Positions 62,909-64,000 of a stretch of 64,000 bases of DNA are shown here, in pieces. The first letter of the stretch is position 1; every line of letters begins with the position of its first letter. Source of the DNA: Anoplopoma fimbria (Eukaryota > Chordata > Actinopteri > Perciformes > Anoplopomatidae). The notes beneath the pieces were generated by a model. The model saw only the letters and a list, made by a program, of their open reading frames with translations. It did no database searches and was not told the DNA's origin. Position numbers and translations under genes: made by a program. The stretch covers positions 10,587,476-10,651,475 of the forward strand of contig NC_072467.1 of NCBI RefSeq assembly GCF_027596085.1. Reading direction: 5' to 3'.

Positions 62909-63686
62909 TCAGTTTTTGAGATCCTTTTGGTCAAAGATGATATGACCAGCCAAGTAGATGGCGATGGAACCGAAGATGACGGAGCAGGCGATATAGGCGG
63001 TGACTGACTGTGCGAAGTGAACGATCATGCCCATGAAGAGGGTGGGGAAAACCTGAGAGAGGAGGAAGGTGCTGTCTAAGATGGCAAAGTCTAAACCCAC
63101 GCCACGTTTCTCATACCCCGACTCGGTCTCTTCATGTTCCGTGCCACCGGAGCTGTGAGATGAGCCATTCTGGATGTGTGGCTGGCTTAAGAAGGCGTGC
63201 CCGTAGGGAGTCCCCGTTTTGTGGTTTAATCTGTCCTCCTCTTCCCCAGGAGTCAAATACAAAGAATCCCGCTTGGCTGTAATACCATTTATATGCATGC
63301 TTTGGACTTTCCTTTTTGGCATATAGATCTGAAATGAGACAAGAAAAGAGTCAACTCATCAATCATACAGATTATGTCAACACACTGTCATTGTGTAAGA
63401 GTCATTAACTCTTTACATACCTCTTTCTCCTTGTGGTACATACAGGTGAGTGTGTAGGGCATAGTCTGCAGTGTGGCGTACGCATAGCCAGTGAGGGACG
63501 CCATTATAGTGACCAAGACCACACTTTTTGACAGGCAGATGACCAAAGCAGAGACTGTGAAGGTCACCATGCTGCTTATGTAGACCCACCGTGGGCCAAA
63601 ACGGCGAACCAAACGATTCATGACCAGGGAGAAGAAGGTTGAGGTAGCACATTGCAAGAACAGGCCCATACTGCCCATACGGACAC
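62909..63686 (-). CDS. SLC45-family transporter, last two coding exons (partial)
   Basis: C-terminal part of a major-facilitator transporter of the SLC45 group (proton-coupled sugar/sucrose-like carriers, membrane). On the minus strand the exons are 63686-63421 (266 bp) and 63328-62909 (420 bp, ending in TGA). They join in frame as HKEKE|IYMPKRK. The first has membrane segments around SMGLFLQCATSTFFSLV, then RRFGPRWVY, an MFS loop motif, then two more helices. The last begins with a hydrophilic loop of about 75 residues containing GEEEDRL and GTEHEETESGYEKR. Two final helices follow, with LDFAILDSTFLLSQVFPTLF and AYIACSVIFGSIAIYLAG. The 5' exons lie beyond 64000. I cannot decide between SLC45A1 and SLC45A4-type paralogs, so no symbol is given. 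Confidence 0.8.
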
Positions 63687-64000
63687 CTGAAAGAAACAAA
63701 GAAAGAAAAACACTTTTGAGCCCAGTAAACTAATAGCTCCTCTCAGACATCCCCTGTAGGTGACATAGCTGTGACAATGACTTCCTTGTTACAAACTGTT
63801 GTCCTATCTTGTTGTCAGTACAGAAACTATCTGACATCTGGATTATCTCTGATCATTTCCTTTTATGGCCCATCTAGTGAAAGATGCACAGCATGCATAG
63901 CCAACCTAATGTCAACTTTAAACTGTGATGCATTTACAGCTATTTGGATGAGCTAAAACTTTACTGTTTGGACCATAAACACAAAAACGAAGTACTGTCT
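63687..64000 (-). other. SLC45-gene intron sequence to window edge
   Basis: Intronic sequence upstream (on the minus strand) of the 63686 exon, with acceptor TTTCTTTCAG. No further coding exon is visible before the window ends. Confidence 0.6.

Overview
This window looks like nuclear DNA of a teleost fish, probably a percomorph. The evidence is split vertebrate genes with GT-AG introns, long CA/GT microsatellites, a Tc1-type DD34E transposon, an L1-like LINE remnant and a teleost-type dispersed repeat. No bacterial, viral or organellar gene organisation is visible. The gene order is the vertebrate CCND2-TIGAR-FGF23-FGF6 block (human 12p13), followed by an SLC45-family transporter.

Layout. 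1-11320 is non-coding DNA upstream of ccnd2. 11321-29330 (+) is ccnd2, five coding exons with a 3' UTR that may run to about 33.35 kb. 33.4-39.9 kb is intergenic and holds a 3.1 kb AT-rich diverged tandem repeat (about 35.13-38.23 kb) abutting an antisense L1-like ORF2 fragment (about 38.24-39.11 kb). 39952-45171 (+) is tigar, six coding exons; its fifth intron carries an antisense, frameshifted Tc1-like element (42488-44044). 48531-47335 (-) is fgf23, three exons, convergent with tigar. 48.5-54.3 kb is non-coding and rich in CA/TA microsatellites. 58235-54343 (-) is fgf6, three exons. 63686-62909 (-) is the last two coding exons of an SLC45-family transporter that continues beyond the window.

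I assembled each gene model by hand, joining exons in frame across GT-AG sites. The predicted products are cyclin D2 (296 aa), Tigar (258 aa), Fgf23 (249 aa) and Fgf6 (208 aa), all close to the human lengths. The genes are linked by ancient synteny, not by one pathway: cyclin D2 drives G1/S, TIGAR lowers fructose-2,6-bisphosphate, FGF23 is the phosphate/vitamin D hormone and FGF6 is a muscle FGF. I see no novel multi-gene system. The points most worth checking are the diverged satellite, a set of CTCF-like motifs around the genes, a polyglutamine run in cyclin D2 and two DPL motifs in the Fgf23 tail.
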